A DNA stretch of 64,000 bases from Bretschneidera sinensis (taxonomy: Eukaryota > Streptophyta > Magnoliopsida > Brassicales > Akaniaceae): contig CM043698.1 in NCBI GenBank assembly GCA_023935145.1, forward strand, positions 73,981,501 through 74,045,500. Reading direction: 5' to 3'. Positions 1-11,389 of this stretch are shown in pieces (positions within the stretch are counted from its first letter, which is position 1; each line of letters begins with the position of its first letter). Under the pieces are notes generated by a model that worked only from the letters and a program-made list of their open reading frames with translations, was not told where the DNA came from and did not search any database. The translations under genes and the position numbers were made by a program.

Positions 1-1038
1 TCGGGCCAAGACCTCGTTCATGTTCTTGGGTGGGTGCCGGGTGAGCTTGGAGCTGAAAATCCCGGACCTCAGCCTATTCTTAAACGCCATCATATGGACA
101 TTTGGGTCAAGGTCTGGGATTTCCCAGGCAGCTGTGTTGAACTTGGATATGTAGGTCCGAAGCCTCTCTCCACGATGTTGGATAATGTTGAACAAGCTCT
201 CTTAGGTCTTCTTTGGTCTCTTGCTGCTAAGGAAGTGCGAAGCAAAGGCATAGCTGAGTTTTCTAAAATTGCTAATGCTCCCCAACCTTAGATGCGAATA
301 CCAAGTACCTGCGGCCTTCTCGAAGGTCAAGAGGAAGGTGCGACACATGATAGGGTCGGAATGTTGGTGTAGCATCATGGTCGTCTTGTAGTGCTGCAAA
401 TGGTTTAGGGGATCACCCGAACCGTTGTACATTCTGACCTGTGGAATTCTGAAGTTAAGGGGGAGTGGGGTCTCAAGAACATCTTCTGTGAACGGAGGGT
501 CCTGGATGCTAAGCTTATCCAGGATACTGAGACTTCTGTGTTTTAGGGCCAAGTCTATTTTTTCTTCCATCTCTTCGAACCGTTTGTCTAGGTCAAAGTT
601 GCTCTTCGAAGAAGAGCTTTCCTTGGACCGGCTGCAACGCAGCAAAGGCTCAGTAGGGGGCTGATTGTAGGTTGGATCATCTCTGTCAGCTGACTTTGCT
701 TGCTCGGAAGCTTGGTGGGGAGAGAAGGAAGGTTGCTGACCTCTACCCTGAACTTGAGCTGCCGAGTCGGATATCATTCGGGAGAGTTCTTGGAATTGGG
801 CTTGTGTCACAGGGGCAACATTAGGATGTACTACCGCTTCCTCGTAATCAAAAGAGTCGGTTCCGGAGAGATGAGGGCGCTGCTCTCTGACGGGGGGCCG
901 TCTGCTAGACCCAGGGGTTGCATGCTCAGGGATTGCAGGAAATTTGGGTCCAGATTGTTGGCTGTTGGTGGTGCCCTGGATAAGAGCGGAGCATGCTGCT
1001 TCATTGTCGGTCTTTCTCATACTGCTTCTTGGCGGCAT
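1..1038 (-). pseudogene. Ty3/gypsy gag (Tat/Ogre-like), broken, runs off window
   Basis: Minus-strand gag polyprotein fragment of an LTR retrotransposon; gag would form the cytoplasmic particle that packages element RNA. The first good ATG is at 1038 (MPPRSSMRK). The frame has a polar, low-complexity N-terminus and then a retrotransposon-gag core with a PLNHLQHYKT block and TFEKAAGTWYSHL. A TAA at 202-204 stops it, but the same frame continues in conserved sequence (ERLRTYISKFN, then PKNMNEVLAR) to base 1, so this is a nonsense mutation rather than the true end. Zinc knuckle, protease and pol would lie left of the window. Assignment to Tat/Ogre rather than Athila rests on recalled gag patterns and is tentative. 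Confidence 0.8.
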
Positions 1039-1100
1039 CGTAATAGATGAGTTATTTTGTACTTCTTCACTTTTGCTGTAGCGAAAGATTGTGGTTTCCC

Positions 1101-1114
1101 ACGGACGACGCCAA
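1101..1114 (-). other. putative primer binding site of the Tat-like element
   Basis: On the minus strand TTGGCGTCGTCCGTGG follows the end of the LTR by a few bases. This resembles the TTGGCGCCGTCTGTGGG-type leader found next to the 5' LTR of many plant Tat elements. The priming tRNA is not certain from sequence alone. Confidence 0.45.
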
Positions 1115-1116
1115 TC

Positions 1117-1740
1117 TGTTGATGCCAAAAAACCGTTTACTGCTGACGTGGCCTTGGTGCTGACGTGGTCTTGGTGCTGATGTGGTCTTGGCCTTGCACA
1201 TGTAACAGAGGTGAACTAAAACCCTCGGAAGGAGGGGAGAGGGAGACCTCCGAGGGTGCTCCAATGCTTAAGTTAGAATGAGGGCTTGAGAGGGGCCGAG
1301 GTCGAGGGTTAAATCTAAAACGGCTTAAGTGCAAATAGATAAGTGCGAATGAATTATGAATTCCATACCCCCGTCTTCTTATAGTCCTCTGAGTAGGTAT
1401 TGCCCACGTGGGGGATGGGGGTATGGCCTTGCCCATGCTGTCTCTGCTTTCAGAGGTTAGGCCTTAATTGCGTGATCAGTGGATGGTGTGTGTCAGGGGT
1501 CGTGTGTTGCAGGAGGTTTAGGTCTGCTAACCATGCTTTGACGTGGCTGTCGTATGACCTGGCCGTTCCACGTGTGCTCAGCCGTGTCTAGGAGGCTCGA
1601 CACGTGTCGCTGCCCTATAGGTGACATCCGTGCTCATGTGTAGGTTCCTTGGGCCGTTTTTTATTGGGTTAGGGTGTTATGGGCTACATCAATGGGTTCT
1701 TTATTGTGCTGGAGTGCTATGGGCTACATCACTTGGATTT
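1117..1740 (-). repeat. 5' LTR of Tat-like element (outer end uncertain)
   Basis: The inner edge (TGTTGATGCC on the plus strand) abuts the putative primer site. On the minus strand a TATAAGAAG box lies at 1375-1383. The stretch is clearly more GC-rich than what follows, and the change near 1740 is the only reason for the outer limit. An 18-bp near-duplicate (GTG(T/C)TATGGGCTACATCA) occurs at about 1674-1691 and 1716-1733. No second LTR is in the window, so the true end and any target duplication cannot be fixed. Confidence 0.45.
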
Positions 1741-2170
1741 TTACTTTTTTACTTGATAACTAATTTGGAGATAATATTATTGCACCCAATGACAATTTTC
1801 TTTCTTACATACCTCCACGAGGTATATAATAAAAAATTTCCTTTGGAAAGTACTGCTCGTTTGAAATATCTTTATCATTTATGATGTAATCTAGACACCA
1901 AGACAGAGAGCGAGAACAAGAAAAATGTATATTCAGATTAGTTGGAAATTTTCATCATTGAAATTTAGGTCAATTGGGTAGTGACTTTGATAATTAGGGC
2001 CAGATTTTCTTTAATATTACTTTTTCTTTATGCTTTTCAATCTATGTTTCTCTTTACTATAGCATCTATATATCTAAAAAAAATATTTGGTAGAAAAAAA
2101 AAACTATTTGAATTACACTTTTAAAAGAATTCTAGGCCTCTAATTAATTGTGCTAAAATAAGACCTACTT
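1741..2170. other. AT-rich spacer, no gene seen
   Basis: No coding frame with codon-like structure and no recognisable element. It may include the outer end of the preceding LTR. Confidence 0.5.
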
Positions 2171-2171
2171 G

Positions 2172-2662
2172 GCTTAGATTGGAAATTAAAGCAGAATGAA
2201 AAAGTGTTCTTTCTTCCTTTTTGTTTATTTTCCTGTTTTAGAACCAACTTCTCAGCAAGGGAATATGGAGTATATTAGAAGGAAATTCGCGCGTGAGGCT
2301 TTATTATTGTCTGTCTTTCTTTCCTTCTGTTTTATACCCATATTGCAGCTATAGCATGTGGGTTTAGAGTACTACTTTAATCCATGTTTTGTATGTTGTA
2401 GAAACTATGATTAGATTTTAGAATAAATTGTATGTCTAGTTTAATCCATGTTTTGTACCTAGTAGAAACTATGGTTAGATTTTAGAATGAATTGTATAAT
2501 CTAGTTTGTTACTATGTATATAAATTTAAATGCAATAGCTATATTTCACATGGGGAATGATGACTACTCATTCAAAATATAGTAGTTAAACCTATATATT
2601 AGAGCTTAGATTGGAAATTAAAGCAGAATGAAAAAGTGTTCTTTTTCTTTTTTGTTTATTTT
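2172..2662 (+). repeat. dispersed direct repeat, two copies 432 bp apart
   Basis: About 57 bp starting GCTTAGATTGGAAATTAAAG occurs at 2172 and again at 2604, almost identical, both ending in a T-rich run. The second copy sits directly upstream of a SINE. Between them lies a separate 64-bp tandem duplication. Confidence 0.8.
2376..2505 (+). repeat. 64-bp tandem duplication
   Basis: Two adjacent copies (2376-2439 and 2440-2505) beginning TTTAATCCATGTTTTGTA and ending in GTCTAG/ATCTAG, with few differences. Non-coding; looks like a simple local duplication. Confidence 0.85.
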
Positions 2663-2670
2663 TTGAAAAG

Positions 2671-2849
2671 CTCCCAGGGAATATGACGCAGTGGTAAGTT
2701 CGGCCTTCGAGATGACGGTTTTTTCGTGAGGTATCGAGTTTGAGTCCTGCCACTGCATTGCACATCCTATGATTTATATCCTCCACAAGGTCTTAATGCA
2801 AGGATTGTGGCGACGGTTGTAATGATCCATTATCAAAAAAAAAAAATAC
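2671..2849 (+). mobile_element. tRNA-derived SINE
   Basis: About 180 bp with the layout of a plant SINE. A box-A-like segment (TATGACGCAGTGGTAAG, about 2682-2698) and a box-B-like segment (GAGTTTGAGTCC, 2736-2747) are spaced as in a tRNA-derived RNA polymerase III promoter. A tRNA-unrelated body follows, then an A-run at 2835-2846. A clear target duplication was not found, so the ends are approximate. Not a functional tRNA: no cloverleaf was evident. Confidence 0.7.
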
Positions 2850-3134
2850 ATATTAGACCCAAATTAGAATTGTTTGATTTCCATTTCATTTGTCTTTCTC
2901 TGTCATCTTGGATGAATGATTAAAAAAGTTGGACTTTGAAAAATTATATTTTTTGCTTCCATCAAGATTATCCACAAAAATGGGCCTTCGCACCATATTT
3001 GCTAGATCTATCTCTCTTTTTGTTTTTCTTGAATTTAAAAGAAGATTTTTTTTGAATAGGAGTTGTGCTTCTTCGTATCAACAACCCCAGGTATGAATGC
3101 ATCTCACTCTATTTCTTTCTCTCCCAAGGCAAGT
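2850..3134. other. spacer up to the PPR breakpoint, no gene seen
   Basis: AT-rich sequence with no recognised element. Homology to the PPR gene begins abruptly at 3135, marking the truncation point of PPR copy A. Confidence 0.6.
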
Positions 3135-4558
3135 ATTTTCAACCAAAATGTTATTGTCCATCAAAGCTCTGATTACATGGCCATGGACTTCCCTACCAAG
3201 ATTCAGTGCTGCCAAGTCTGCACAAACTGATAAAACACTAGAAATTGTCACGGAATTGGCCATTACTTTAGCAAGTTGCATTTCAGGAAAAAGTTGCAAA
3301 GACTCCTCCCCTCTTCCCTGAGAAGCACAACCACTAATTAGAGCACTCCAAGTAATCAGATTAGGTCCCTCCATCGAAGGACCATTTGATTTATTCAATT
3401 TTGAAAACAGTGCAAGAGCCTCATCACATAAGCCAGCCTCTGCATATGATGTTATCCAAAGCATTCCAACTCACAATATTCTTATTTTCCATTTCTAGAA
3501 ACAAATTCCGTGTATCATTTAAATATCCATGCTTCCCATACAAACATATCAGTGCATTCTTCACAAACAAGTACTCTTCGAATCCACCCTTAAAAATATA
3601 TCCATGAACCACTTTGCCTCAGCAGAATCCAGTTAAATCAGTGCAAACAGACAATAAAACAGCAAGAGCTTCAGCACTAGCACCAATTCCTGTCATCCTC
3701 ATTATACCAAACAACTCAATAACTTCTTTTTAACGCCCACATCTAGAATGGCTAGACAATAGTGAAGTCCATGTCACTAAGTTTGGCTCCAAATCTTCCA
3801 AGGCCATCCGCTTAAACATCTCATGAGCACAATCGCAATCATAATTTAGAGAGAAACCTGAAATCATCATATTCCACGAAATATAGCTTCTAACACTCAT
3901 TCTATCAAACAGATTGCACGCATCACTCATTAGCCCAAGCCTTACATACATTCCTAGCAATTCATTGACAACATAAAGATTATCTTGAAAACCCATTTGC
4001 AAAACATGATTATGAACAGTCTTGCACAAACTAAAACTACCCATAAACCCACAAGCCCCTATAACCAAAGGGAAAGTAAAGCCATCAGCCATAACTCTTA
4101 GTTTACACATTTTAACATAAAGTTTAAGGGTATTTTCATAGTACCTATCAGACACATTAGCTCTCAAAATTGAATTCCACAAAAGCAAATTTGATAGACA
4201 CTCAGTTGTGTCAAATACATTTTGGGCATCAATAACAAGCCCAAACGGAGCATAAGCTGATACAATCCGCGCCACTACGATCGCAGAACGATACATGTCA
4301 GCGACAATGACTTGGGTGTGTACCTGTCTGCATTGTCGAGCTGTGGTGCATTGTCGAAGAAGGTGGTGCATTGTGGGGGATGGAGGAGCAGTATGATCTG
4401 ATGATCTGGGTGTGGTTATGTTGGGGAATAGAGATTAAACGGTGGTGATTGATGAAAGAAAGACATTTGGTAGAAAGAGATGTGAAGGGTTTGATATAAG
4501 AAGCATTAAGAAGATGAAGTTTTGAAGTGGAAAGATGTAGGGGCACAATGGCCTTCAT
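3135..4558 (-). pseudogene. PLS-class PPR protein pseudogene, 5' half (copy A)
   Basis: Reads from a Met at 4558 through a Ser/Thr/His-rich N-terminus resembling an organelle transit peptide into PLS-type pentatricopeptide repeats (LLLWNSILRANVSD, YISWNMMISGFS, PNLVTWTSLLSSHSRCG). Such proteins normally bind organelle RNA. It resembles the At1g17630-like family by memory. Defects: a frameshift near 4300-4371, stops at 3730-3732 (TAA) and 3619-3621 (TGA), a one-base insertion near 3456 relative to copy B, and complete loss of sequence after LMDNNILVEN at 3135. The last 362 bp (3135-3496) overlap, at high similarity, the first part of copy B at 35,953-36,313. Not functional. Confidence 0.88.
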
Positions 4559-5991
4559 GGAGGATCCATATCATTCCTAACTGTTACATTTCTGTGCAAA
4601 CATAATATATATTATAAGAATCTGAATATCTAAAAAAATAGAAAATATTTATGGAAAGGATGATGGATGCACATTTCTTAAAAAGTTTGCTAAACAACAG
4701 AGCTATTTGCAAGTCTAACAATACTCTTTAACATTGCTATGCTTTTAACACTAATAACATAGATTAAAAGAAACAATGTATAACAGTGTTGAGATCATTT
4801 ACCAATTAGCACTTTCAAAAGATATGCATAGGATCTTGATCCATTCCGACAATTAACTCACATCATCAATAAGAAAGGTTCGTCCAGGGGCTGCATAAGG
4901 CCACGTAGGGATTTTCTTCACTATGTAATTATATAATCTTAACCCAATTTCAAATTTTATGATTATCTTTCATTTAATATAATTTGAGCGAAATCTAAAT
5001 CACAACCTGCTCCATCCTCTTTACGTTGAGCTAAAGCCCGTTGTAGTTTCAAAATTATGTTTTCAAATAAAGCGTCATGCACTTGATTTGACATTTCATC
5101 CCTCAAATTGTAAATCCAAGGCCTTTACCCCATGCAGCCATCTTTACATAAAGGGTTAACTACTAGACATAAATCTGAATTCCTAATACATATATCCAAA
5201 GCCTCTATAATTTTGTATCATGCAAAATCAAAGCATTATCTTTAAGTCTAGCTCCTCAACAGTGGATTTTATCTTGAGAGCGATACGAAGGTCCCTAACA
5301 TTCAAGAGAAATATTTGTCTAGATCATCAAAACCATTACCAGCCCTTCCCTTTCTCCCACTTCTGGTCCTTAATGTGAGCATGACAGCAACATAATCGAG
5401 ACCACCCTAAGAATCTTTCTTCCTTCTAAGCTCTCCACTTTACTTATAAACACAATTCATTTCCTTATCGAATCCAGTCCTATCAAGATGATGATAACTC
5501 CTCTAGTTACCAACATGCTAGCCCCTCTTGTATTTGTTTCCACCTTAACAAAGTGCACCAGTGACCACAATTCCATGGCTTCCAAGAGAGCACCCAACAG
5601 TTTCCAACTTGAAATGCTTGTCCTATTTTCTTCTAAAAGGAGTATCATTTTAAGGAATTGTAAAATAATCATTTGGCAAGCATTTCAAGTACTTATGCAA
5701 GCAAAACTCTCTCAAGTTTTTGCTCAAAAGTACATAACGCACTCTGTAAACTGTAAATTAAGTTATAACTCTAGTCGTCAGCCTCCCCATTGATACATAT
5801 AAACTTCCAAAAAATTTCAATCATTCTAATGCTTATAGTCTTTTTTTATAAGTAAAATTTTATTAAGGGCACCAAGAAAGTGCAACTCAAAGCCAAGGCT
5901 AAATACAAGAAAGAAGATCCACAAAATCCAGTGTGTCCAAGACATTTTAAAAAAAATTCCTTTGAAGTAAAAATTAAGAGTATTGAACCAT
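4559..5991. other. no recognisable gene
   Basis: AT-rich, with short open frames on both strands (for example minus 5457-5672, 71 codons, and plus 5488-5793) that match nothing I recognise. It may hold the original upstream region of PPR copy A. A segment near 5840-5935 (a T-run, then TAAGTAAAATTTTATTAA) resembles an antisense retroposon tail, but this is weak. Confidence 0.4.
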
Positions 5992-7471
5992 TGATGAGAG
6001 TCATAAAATACATCTTAATAGTACTTAATTGTTATCATTTTAGGGTTGATATAGGTTTTAATTGCACTTTTATATGTTAACAACTCTAAAGTATCATTCT
6101 TGGATCATTGATCTATTTTGGTGCATTTTCAGGTACTTTAAGCTCAAAAGAGGAGGAAAAGTTATCATTGCTTGAAGCACAAAGACTTGAGGCATACTGG
6201 AGTGAAGGAATGCTTCCGGAAGGACAAGATGGAGGGCTTAAAAGAGCAACAACTGCTGCCCACACTGGAAAGGAGTTTCACTAAATTGCCAGAATTGCTC
6301 GTACAGATCAATCATCTTTGCAAATTAAACTGTATTGATACAAGAAGAACCAGAAGATGAACCATATATGCTTAGAAAGATCCAGAAGTCTATTTTCTGG
6401 ATAATTTTACGGTTCATAAAAATTATTTTTCTAGAGAAAGTTATGGTAGTTTAAGTAGACAAAGGTCAGGCTGTACTGGCTGTGCGGGATTTCAGCATGA
6501 AGGGCATGTGAAGGCCTAAATCCCACATCCCACATCGGATTGGAAACACATTGTACTCATGGTATTTGCCTATATAAGACCCACTCCACTTCAGCTTTAA
6601 GGACCATTGGAGAATCTGAGATCATCAGAAAGTGAATCCAGAGGGCCTTTAAGAGCAATCCAGAGGGCCCTTAGGAGGAATCCGAAGTACTTTTGGAGGG
6701 CAAGCTGAGGAATCGCCGAAGCTTTTGCTACCAAGGGGGAGATGATCATTGAGAGGCCGGAGGCAACTTGAGAACGCATGAGCCCCATGGCCGGCTAGTC
6801 TCCAAGCAAGGCGAAGGGATGAATCCCTAGGTGTAGTTGTTCTTATTTTCCTTTATTTGATTCAGTTGTAGTTTGGTATTATTTTCATTAAACATTGTTA
6901 TGTTTTATTCTTTAATTTAATTAGTAGATTTCTTATTAGTCTGGTGATTGCATGCTTCTTTTCCATATAAGTATAGTCATGCTCTTCTTATGTGTATTTG
7001 TTTGGGTGTGATTGAGTCCGGTAGATCTCTTTTATAGATTTTTCCATTGCTGCAGTATTGTCATTTAGATATATTATCTTCTTTTGATAATTTATAAGTT
7101 AGGTCATGTGTGCTTGAAAGTAAAGAATAATTCATATCAATTACATTGAGGTTTATACATGCGCTTTAATTGAATATTTGCCGATTGCCTGTTTGGGATA
7201 TGAAACTTGCAATCGAGATAAAAACAGCTGAATCAAGTTAGAATTAGGGCAACGAACTTAGGGAGGATTTCTGGAACCTTGTTGTTTCTTTATTATATTA
7301 TCCATCAATTATTTACACAAATTTTACACAATCAAAAATTCAGATTTTGTCACTTTAACTTTTATCGTTTGTGTTGAGGTTTACACCTTCTTTTGTAATT
7401 AGTTTGTTTCCTTGTGGAATCGACACCCCAAAGCTGTACTACAATACCGCGTTATGTTTTGGGCGTAATCA
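5992..7471 (+). repeat. Athila-type LTR (LTR-A)
   Basis: Starts TGATGAGAG and ends GGGCGTAATCA, giving TGAT...ATCA termini, and is followed five bases later by a primer-site sequence. A TATATAAG box lies at 6571-6578. From about 6265 to 6560 and over the last 70 bp it is clearly related to LTR-C (13,980-15,746), but the first 200 bp differ strongly, so the two belong to different subfamilies. No matching target duplication was found flanking the pair. Confidence 0.65.
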
Positions 7472-7476
7472 AATTT

Positions 7477-7493
7477 TGGCACCGTTGCCGGGG
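7477..7493 (+). other. primer binding site 1 (tRNA-Asp type)
   Basis: TGGCACCGTTGCCGGGG differs by one base from the TGGCGCCGTTGCCGGGG site common in plant Athila-type elements. It lies five bases after the end of LTR-A, as expected for a 5' LTR. Confidence 0.75.
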
Positions 7494-7514
7494 AAACGCA
7501 CTTAAGTACAAGGA

Positions 7515-8694
7515 AGATTGTCAACATTGAGACATGACGGTAGAAGATTTGTAGATAGTTTTTCTTTTCAGCACATGCGATCGTTCGCACACAAGAAGGA
7601 TCGAGCGCAGCACTTGTGATCGAGCGCGAGACGCATGCGATCGAGCGCACATGTACGGGTGTGAACAGTAAAACGGCAGAGCCAGTTTTGGAAATAGAGT
7701 AGGTTTTGCATTTTTGGATGTTAGGGTTTCCAGAGCTTGCGAGGACTACTCAAGCCCTATAAATACACTTGTAAAGCACACACAAATCATCGAATAACAT
7801 CTTAGAGAACACTTCTTTTATCTTTTGCTTAGCTCGAAGTTGTAAGTTTTGGGAGAGAATTGACGCCTCTTCTCTCTGGCTTATTCTTCTCTTTATGTTT
7901 AGTTTATATATGATGTTTATCTTAGACAACATGTGTAACTAACTTTCTTATAAGGCTCGATTGAAGCCCTAGTTATGCTTTCTCATATATTTATTCATTG
8001 ATAAAATCTTTGCCAATAGCCTTTATTATGTTGCTTAACTTGATTAATGCCTGTGCTTATTTAAATTTCTCATATGTATGTGTATGGCCAACGTATGCAT
8101 GTGGTACGGATTGGTTAGTTAGATCAATTTGGATGACCAAGTCTTGGGTCTAACATTAGTAACAAAAGATATCCACACCGGATTCTTGGATTAATCAACA
8201 TGGGAAACCGGGAGTAGATACCATGCCCTAGGTCTCATGTGGTTATCGATTTCCATAAATCTTATGCTTTCTTAAGGAACAACTCACGCAGATACCATGC
8301 TGAATCCCTTAAAGAAGAAAAGAGTTAGAGTATATACCATGCCTAACTCTTTGCTTAGGGAAATCAATAGCTTAAGGAGTAGATACCATACCCTTAGGTT
8401 GACGACCATTAAGTATACATGATAAGGCTAGTGCACTGATATATTATACAATTGGGAAAGTATGACTAGTGGTGGATATCAAAGCCTTATGTCTTTATTA
8501 TTATTATTAAATCACATTCAACAGTTATTTCCTTCTTTTTACTTTGAAGAAACTAATTCTAAAACCGAACTTTACCAATCCCTGTGGAGATGATCTTGCT
8601 TTCGCACACTATACTACACTATTGACTTTGTGCACTTGCAAGTAAAACAAGTGCGATTATTTGCTTATTAATTTAAGTAAATAAACGCGCAACA
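7515..8694 (+). repeat. second Athila-type LTR (LTR-B), left end approximate
   Basis: Ends GCGCAACA immediately before a second primer site at 8701, with a TATAAATA box at 7758-7765 and an R/U5-like region after it. The 5' end is not marked; I place it near the TGTCAACATTG at about 7514. It contains four GATCGAGCGC-type motifs (7577-7650) and four ATACCATGCC-type motifs (8212-8398). No second copy of this LTR is in the window. Confidence 0.5.
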
Positions 8695-8700
8695 AGTTTT

Positions 8701-8717
8701 TGGTGCCATTGCCGGGG
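8701..8717 (+). other. primer binding site 2 (tRNA-Asp type)
   Basis: TGGTGCCATTGCCGGGG, two bases off the usual site, six bases after LTR-B. It is the primer site best placed for the gag-pol that starts at 9099. Confidence 0.7.
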
Positions 8718-9098
8718 ATTGCGCTAAAGTTCATTTGAGAAATACTTTTGTTTAATCCTTGTTATTATTACTTTATTTTCTGTTTACCATATTTGTTTTT
8801 CATCAAAACCTAATTGATTTGTTTTTTGTTTTAGGCACATCAAACCCTAAATCAAACTTTCTGTGATACTTGCGATTGATCGCAACCTTTTGTGCGATCG
8901 AGCGCAAATAGGACAGAGAGTTACCCGAGCAACAGAGTTGAGTTGCTGCACTGAAACTATTTTTGCTGATTTATGCACGGACTTCGATCCCGACATCCCA
9001 CAGTCGTTCCCCTCGATCCCGAACTTGAGTGAACCATCCGACAAAGACTTAAGAACAACTTCGAAGAGAACGAAGAAGGATTAGAGAATAAAGCACAA

Positions 9099-9600
9099 AT
9101 GGCAGAACAACTCGAAAACCAGCAACCACCTGCACGAGTACCAATGAAGCAGTCCTTCATTCCACGGAACCTTGATCAACCATCATGTATCGCTTATCAA
9201 CCAGAGGCGGAAGGCAACTATTACATATCTCCGCAAATCTTGTGTGCCTTAATTCACTTTAGGGGTACACCTAGTGAGGATCCACAGCTGTACCTCTGGG
9301 AGTTTTTCGACCTTTGCAAATTCCAACACATCCGAGGCCTAGACCAAGAAGGAATAAGATTAATTCTTTTCCCTTTTTCCTTAAAAGATAATGCTAAACT
9401 ATGGTACAATTCATTGCCTGCAGTTTCTATCAACACTTGGTAGGAGTTGGCAAGCAAGTTCCTAAGGAAGTTTTTTCCAGCCCAGAAGACAAGATAAATG
9501 AGGAAAGAGATCCGGTCCTTCCAACAGAGGGATGGAGACCTTTTCTTTGAAGCATGAGGACCTTTTCTTTGAAGCATGGAGACCTTTTCTTGTTAATTCT
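9099..9600 (+). pseudogene. Athila-type gag, truncated
   Basis: Starts at an ATG at 9099 (MAEQLENQQPP). The core shows the Athila gag signature: GTPSEDPQLYLWEF, GIRLILFPFSLKDNAKLWY, then W, a TAG at 9441-9443, and ELASKFLRKFFP after the stop. Sequence related to the SLYEAWERF motif is present near 9520-9590 but duplicated and disrupted. The C-terminal gag, zinc knuckle and protease are missing; the reading jumps straight to the linker upstream of RT. Capsid function is therefore lost. Confidence 0.8.
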
Positions 9601-10870
9601 GAGTTTGATTCTATCAGTGATCCATCTGATGTAGTTGATATTTGAGCTATTTTTTATAGAACTCAGGATTATGGCACTCGGGCATGGCAACCGAAGTTTG
9701 AGGAGTTACCTGAGAGAAGTGAAAAAACAAATTACTTCAAGTGTGGAAGCACCCAAAGTTGAATTGAAACCTCTGCCTAAGGGTTTAAAGCATGTTTTCC
9801 TTGGTCTAGGTGATACTTTTCCTGTTATTATGTCATTTGAATTGTCTGACTCTTAAGGTGATAAATTAATTCGGACCTTAAGTGAGCATAAGTCAGCTTT
9901 AGGTTGGAGCATGGCTGATATAAAAGGTGTTAGTCCCTTGGTCTGTTCTCATAAAATTAATTTGGAGGAAGAAACTGGCCCTCGTAGAGACCCCCATCGT
10001 AGGCTTAATCCCACTATGAAAGAAGTGGTGAAGAATGAAGTGTTGAAACTATTAGATGTGGGAATCATATATCCTATTGCTGATAGTAAATGGGTAAGTC
10101 CTACACAGGTTGTTCGTAAAAAGTCAGGTGTTATTGTGACGAAGAATGACCTGGGAGAGTTAGTCCCTACAAAACTTGTAATTGGGTGGCGGATGTGCAT
10201 TGATTACAGAAAATTGAATGTTGCCACCCGAAAAGACCATTTTCCCCTCCCTTTTATTGATCAAATTCTTGAGCGTGTTGCTGGTCATCCTTTCTATTAT
10301 TTATTGGATGGTTATTCTAGTTATTATCAAATTGAAATTGCATTAGAATACCAAGATAAAACCACTTTCACTTGTCCTTTTGGTACTTATGCTTTTTTTA
10401 GAATGCCATTTGGATTGTGTAATGCACCTGCTACTTTTTAATGTTGCATGATGAGCATTTTTAGTGACATGGTTGAAAATTGCATGGAAGTTTTTATGGA
10501 TGACTTGACTGTTTTTGGATCTTCTTTTGATGCATGCTTATTGAATTTAGAGAGAGTATTGACTCGTTGTGAGAAGAATGAATTAGTTTTGAATTGGGAA
10601 AAATGCCACTTTATGGTACCTTCAGGTATTGTCTTAGGGAATATTATTTCTTCTAGGGGGATAGAGGTTGATCAATCTAAGATTGAATTAATATCTAAGT
10701 TGCCTACACCTAGGACAGTAAAGGATGTGAGATCCTTTCTTGGTCATGTGGGCTTTTATAGGAGGTTCATACATAATTTTTCCACCATACTAAACCACTA
10801 TATGACCTCCTAGCTAAAGATGCCCCATTTGAGTGGACATAAGCTTGTTAAGAGGCCTTTAAAATGCTAA
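9601..10870 (+). pseudogene. Athila-type reverse transcriptase, broken
   Basis: The linker (9635-9856) leads into a well-preserved RT at 9911-10,813: NEVLKLLDVGIIYPI, WRMCIDYRKLNVAT, DGYSSYYQIEIA, FGTYAFFRMPFGLCNAPATF and the catalytic FMDD at about 10,493-10,504, then RSFLGHVGFYRRFI. A TAA at 10,439-10,441 interrupts between PATF and CCMMSIFSDM, where the family has Gln. The residues around the active site are intact, so decay is by nonsense mutation rather than active-site loss. Confidence 0.88.
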
Positions 10871-11345
10871 TTGGCAAGCTTACCTCAGCACCCATAATGC
10901 AGTCACCTGATTAGACTTTACTTTTTGAGATCATGTGTGATGCTAGTGACTTTGTTGTAGGTGCTGTTCTTGGACAGCGAAGGGAGGGGAAGCCTTTTGT
11001 CATTTACTATGTTAGTAGAACTCTAAATAGTGCTCAAATGAATTACTCAACCGTTGAAAAAGAGTTACTAGTTGTAGTGTTTGCTTTGGATAATTTTCAT
11101 GCTTACTTGATTGGTTCTCCTATTATTATTTTCACAGATCATGCAGCCCTTAAGTACCTTCTTACAAAAAAGGATGCTAAGGCGCGACTAATACAGTGGA
11201 TTTTACTTTTGCAGGAATTTGACATCACCATCAAAGATAAGAAATGAGTAGAGAACATAGTGGCTGACCATCTCTCAAGGCTCACATTTGAGACACCTCT
11301 GACCACCTGCCAATCAGGGATGATTTTCCCGATGAGCATTTACTT
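10870..11345 (+). pseudogene. Athila-type RNase H domain, broken
   Basis: Contains [35 protein letters not shown] and [20 protein letters not shown], the usual acidic RNase H residues of Ty3/gypsy pol, ending near DKK at 11,247 followed by TGA. The next bases encode an ENIVADHLSR-like tail in the same frame, so the stop is a mutation. It follows RT directly in family order. Confidence 0.82.
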
Positions 11346-11389
11346 TCTATTACCTCTCTACCATGGTTTGCTCATATTGTGAATTATTT

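Noticed and set aside
202..1264. Plus-strand open frames and a second minus frame opposite the Tat-like gag
   Set aside because: Shadows of the gag frame and of LTR sequence; no domain.
2682..2750. Functional tRNA gene
   Set aside because: Only the internal promoter boxes are conserved; no acceptor stem or anticodon arm could be formed and an A-tail follows, so SINE fits better.
5457..5793. Open frames of 71 and 101 codons on opposite strands
   Set aside because: They overlap each other, match no recalled family and have no splice or promoter context.
7577..7650. Regularly spaced GATCGAGCGC motifs as a CRISPR-like or tRNA structure
   Set aside because: Spacing is irregular, spacers are not unique protospacer-sized units, and the context is a plant LTR.
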